Shown here: piece by piece, positions 60,359 to 64,000 of the stretch | How the letters are laid out: the number at the start of each line of letters is the position of its first letter | How positions within the stretch are numbered: the stretch's first letter is position 1 | DNA from: Ziziphus jujuba | Lineage: Eukaryota > Streptophyta > Magnoliopsida > Rosales > Rhamnaceae | DNA: 64,000 nt | Direction of reading: 5' to 3' | Assembly: GCF_031755915.1 (NCBI RefSeq) | Contig: NC_083379.1 | Coordinates: forward strand, 6,273,501-6,337,500 | Notes under the pieces: generated by a model | What the model was told of the DNA's origin: nothing | Database searches by the model: none | Seen by the model: the letters and a program-made list of their open reading frames with translations, nothing else | Position numbers and translations under genes: made by a program

Positions 60359-63300
60359 TCTCTCTCTTTGTTCTTCTTTCTTCTCTCTCTAACACACACT
60401 ATCTCTTTCTAAAAATGGAAGAGAGCGTGAGTTATCAGTGGCTTTGGTTCGAAACTGAGAAGATTAAGCACTGAGAGTGAAACCCAGATGTCGGTATCTT
60501 TCATGGCAGATCCGCGTTGCTTGATTTTTTTGGCTCACTGTCTACGAATTTGCGCAGACAGAGATAGAGAGAGAGAAGTGAAAAATCTTGTGGCTTTTAG
60601 CTGATGCCAATAATATTTGGTGGACAAAATATTCAGGTAAATAATTGAAAGTGAAGAGGGTATAACCGTAATTGTAAGAGACAACTGTGGAAAAAATGGA
60701 AAAAAGATTCGGTATTTTGTCTGGAGGTGGCACGCGGGTGGTTTTCAAGCGTTGAGAAGTTTTTTTGAGATTCCACTGATCCCCTTTTTGACCCAACCCC
60801 CTTTGACCTTTTTGCATCCCTCTAATTATCTTTTTTACAACTTTTTCACTTTTTTTTTTCTTTTTTTTTTTTCCCCCTTTCTTTTTTCCTTTTGTGGTTG
60901 GGATCCTATTTCTTGCAATTTATTGATTTTGGTTCTACATTTAATGAGAACATAAATAATTTTGAACCTTTTTATTTTCTTATGCTCATACTAAGTTTGT
61001 AGCTTTCACCATATAATTTTGAAAATTGTTGTCAATTAATATTTCTCATTTCAATTAACGAATGAGATTTAGATTGAATATTAAGTTTTAATTTCAGATT
61101 ACTCCATTCAAATCTATTCATCTCTTAGGTCATTTTTAGAAAAGAATCCAAAATTTGAGGAAAATTGATTCAATATTAGTATGGAAATGTATGAATCATT
61201 TATAGTATTTTGTTAGTTTTAATATAATCAGGGCTTTCAAATAATTATATCAATTTGTATTTTAAAAATTAAGTTAAAATTGCCTTTAACAAAATATATA
61301 AAACTATTTTCTTATAGATTTTAAAATGACACTTTTATCAAGCACATTCTATACTATTTTTCAATATTGTGAAATTTAGTTTCCTCTTATCCATAATTTT
61401 TTTCCTTTTAAAAATCATCCAAATAAAAAAATATATACTTTTTTAGAAATTTGAGATTCTTATAAATTTTAACATTTCTCACAAAGGCCTTACATCTTAT
61501 ATATAATATAGAAACAAATAGGGTATCACTTAATTTGCATAATAATTTACCAAAAAAAAAAACTTAATTTGCATAATATATATATATATATATACACGCA
61601 CACATACAGTAAGAAAAAAAAAAAAAAAAAACTAGCCTTCTGAGAGTATTACCTACTCTTTTGTCCAAGTTGTGTAAATTGATCTCTCTAAATTTATGGT
61701 AATGAGTAGAATATATAATCTGGTTGTTAATTTTAGTAATATTGAAGGAATCAAAGAAAAAACAATCCAAGATAATTGGCTATCAGTGATTTGTGACTTA
61801 AGTAGTAGTAGCCCTATATGATAAATATTTGTATATAATAAGCCATGTAAGGCATCGTTACTGTCATGAATTTAAAATAACAAAGTTTGTCACATGAATT
61901 TAATCGACAAAGTTGACTTGATTGTGATGCGAAGTCAGTCAATCATCCATTTTGTTTTTTATTCTTTGGTGTTATCCAGACTGTTCATTCGTTTAGTTGC
62001 AATTATTATAATAAAAGCCTTAATGTGTATTATGTGTATCTCCCACAGGAAAAGGCAAAATGTCTGTGTTGTATTTTTCTTCTTCATGCAAATGGAAACA
62101 ATAAACTGTACAAAAATGAAATTCCTTCTTTTTTAAATAAATAAATGATAACATTATTTGTTATGATTTGTTAATTTTATATACATATATTACCATTTTA
62201 TATTTTACTTTCTTTTTTTCTATGGTAGACATAATCACATTTCAACTTCTGATTCTATATTCTATGAAAAAAACATTTTTTAAAAGTTTGACAAACGACT
62301 GCATATATTTTAGTTAAATATAAGACATGGCAAATTAGCTTTTGGATTTGTAAAGAAAATACATTGCCTTAATGTGTTATGGTGGATTAACATTTGCACT
62401 TAGATTTGTGTGTTGTATTTTATGTGACTTGTAATCCTTAGCATAAGTATAACTAATTTTTTCCTATAAATTGTGATTCCAACTTGTAAAGAAATAAATG
62501 GTGGATTCACAATTGGACTTGTAAAGAGTTGATTGGATGAACATTTTAAATTTTGAATTTAAGTGATTGTGTTCTGAATAGAAGGTCATTTCTAAATTTG
62601 TAATTAAAAAAAAAAATTGAACTTTGACTACCATTCCATTCATTTTCCAACTTTTATATATTTTGGTTGTTTGATCGATCAAAATCCAATATATCACACA
62701 AAACTAACCCGGGCAATTCGCAAACAATTGTTATGATCCTTATGACAACTTAATTTAGAAATGTTTCTCTATTAGTGAATGTCATAATGTATTTGATATG
62801 GTTAATATATGCTTTTTAAAAATTGTAAAATCAAGGTTAAAAACATAAATTAATTAATATATATATATATATATATCATTATACAATAATAATTATTTCT
62901 TAATACCAAACGCAAAATGTACTCAATTATATTAAAACTCGTGTTTATAATTTTTTTTTCTTTCTTTTTTTCTTTTTAAAAGGATTGAATTTTTCTCTTG
63001 AATAAATTAAAAGATGCATCCTCTTGCCCCAAAGGAAAAGTAAACATGTAATAAAATAATATTAAAAAAAAAAAAGGAAATTGGGACCACCAACTACTTT
63101 CTTATTGGATAAACTCAAATTTAATTTTTTGGCTTGTCTTTGGTATGTGTTTAATTTTTGATTCTTTAATATTTGTGGTGACACGCATACTAATATGTTA
63201 ATTAATGTCTTTCCAAACTGCAAGATATTAATAAAAAATGCACTAATAGTTCAACCAATATGGTAATAGCACGCAGAAATCACGTAAAAAACATCCATGA

Positions 63301-63724
63301 TCAACGTTAACTTCCATAATCGACTGATTAACTAATAACTAGGACGCCTAATTATAGACGAAGTTAATTTTATTAGGTGAATAAATCTAAATTTAATACC
63401 TAACAAGATTAAAGATGATTAATATGTGAGGTGCAAAAATTAAGGTGCATCTTATATTTTCATGACTAGCAAACACATAAATAGAATTTGCAGAGTAGTA
63501 AAACATTGGAAACATAATTAATATGTGGTACTTAAAATGCCAACCAAAACAAATTTTTATTCTTAAACATTAAACAAAATGCAAATTAAAGACACCATGA
63601 CAACTTAACAAATATTAATGGTATAGCTTGCTACATTTAATACCCAGATTCTCCTCTTCTATACATAAGCAATACAAGGCATAGCACAAAAACATGCAAA
63701 CAAAACAAAAAGAGCAGACAGCAA

Positions 63725-63764
<40 letters not shown>

Positions 63765-63817
63765 ATGATATACATTGCATATAGTCTCAGTTTCTTATAT
63801 TGAAAAGCTTTTTAGCT
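60359..63817. other. Intergenic, promoter of the TOM1-like gene and AT-rich spacer
   Basis: The first 250 bases are the leader and promoter of the minus-strand gene, with CT-rich tracts near 60360-60410 and 60563-60575. The rest is AT-rich with T runs (60848-60873) and TA repeats (61579-61594, 62860-62876, 63726-63763). The last TA repeat is about 55 bases before the MADS start. No gene supported. Confidence 0.55.
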
Positions 63818-64000
63818 ATGGACGGAGGAAAACAGACTAGAGGTAGGCAAAAAATTGAGATGAAACTCATTGAGAATGAGGAAGATCGTCTCATCACTTT
63901 CTCCAAACGCAGATCTGGAATTTACAAAAAAGCCAGTGAATTGGCAACACTATGTGGGGCAGATGTTGGTGTAGTAGTATTCTCCCCATCAGGTAAGCCC
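63818..64000 (+). CDS. Type I (M-alpha) MADS-box protein, AGL62-like, partial (cut by window end)
   Basis: The first 61 codons are present: [19 protein letters not shown], then [40 protein letters not shown]. This is the DNA-binding MADS domain, starting at about residue 8. The form GRQKIEMK with [20 protein letters not shown], rather than the MIKC-type GRGKIEIKRIEN, is that of M-alpha AGL61/AGL62 proteins, which act in central cell, endosperm and seed-coat development. Type I genes usually lack introns and the frame is still open at the window edge. Start chosen as the first ATG after the TA-rich upstream region. Which M-alpha member it is cannot be told without the C-terminal part. Confidence 0.9.
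   Translation, partial: MDGGKQTRGRQKIEMKLIENEEDRLITFSKRRSGIYKKASELATLCGADVGVVVFSPSGKP

Noticed and set aside
1..64000. CRISPR arrays, bacterial operons or endogenous viral genes
   Set aside because: There are no spacer-repeat arrays, no ribosome-binding-site spaced frames, and no recognisable viral polymerase, coat or movement-protein motifs. The window is plant nuclear DNA.

Overview
The window is nuclear DNA of a flowering plant, most likely a woody eudicot. It is AT-rich, genes have many small GT-AG introns, and the gene set is typical of plants: plastid starch synthase 4, Lhcb1 antenna proteins, an FLS2-type receptor kinase, X8 carbohydrate-binding proteins, a SAC51-family bHLH with its leader peptide, and a type I MADS gene. 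I could not name the species.

Layout, left to right. 1-7.4 kb (+): the 3' two thirds of starch synthase 4. 8.3-12.7 kb: two intronless Lhcb1 genes head to head, encoding identical proteins. 13.1-14.0 kb (+): a two-exon plant protein I do not recognise. 15.5-19.1 kb (-): a complete FLS2-like receptor kinase with one intron. 20.03 kb (-): tRNA-Leu(UAG), beside a 172-bp tandem duplication. 21.4-29.4 kb (+): three small secreted X8-domain genes, the last carrying two X8 domains. 32-35.3 kb (+): a SACL3/bHLH144-like gene whose 5' leader holds the conserved SAC51-family uORF, split by an intron. 39.8-41.3 kb: six copies of a 255-bp repeat, each with an internal palindrome. 42-47.2 kb (-): exon relics of an Xaa-Pro aminopeptidase and an oxysterol-binding-protein-related protein, with stop codons, plus a possible first exon of a third gene. 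47.7-49.6 kb (+): mitochondrial inner-membrane protease subunit 1. 51.8-60.4 kb (-): a 13-exon TOM1/TOM3-like seven-span membrane protein. 63.8 kb to the end (+): the start of an AGL62-like MADS gene. Two copies of one Tourist-like MITE lie at 31.2 and 58.4 kb, the second inside an intron of the TOM-like gene.

These genes do not form an operon or a known cluster pathway. From memory, Lhcb1 genes, SACL3/bHLH144 and an IMP1-like protease are also near neighbours in Arabidopsis (around At1g29910-At1g29960), so this block looks like conserved microsynteny interrupted here by FLS2, the X8 cluster and repeats. The points most worth a second look are the intron-split regulatory uORF, the X8-X8 gene and its decayed neighbour, the palindromic 255-bp array next to a block of captured gene fragments, and the likely gene conversion between the two Lhcb1 copies. 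All splice models were made by eye from reading frame, GT-AG sites and remembered family sequences.
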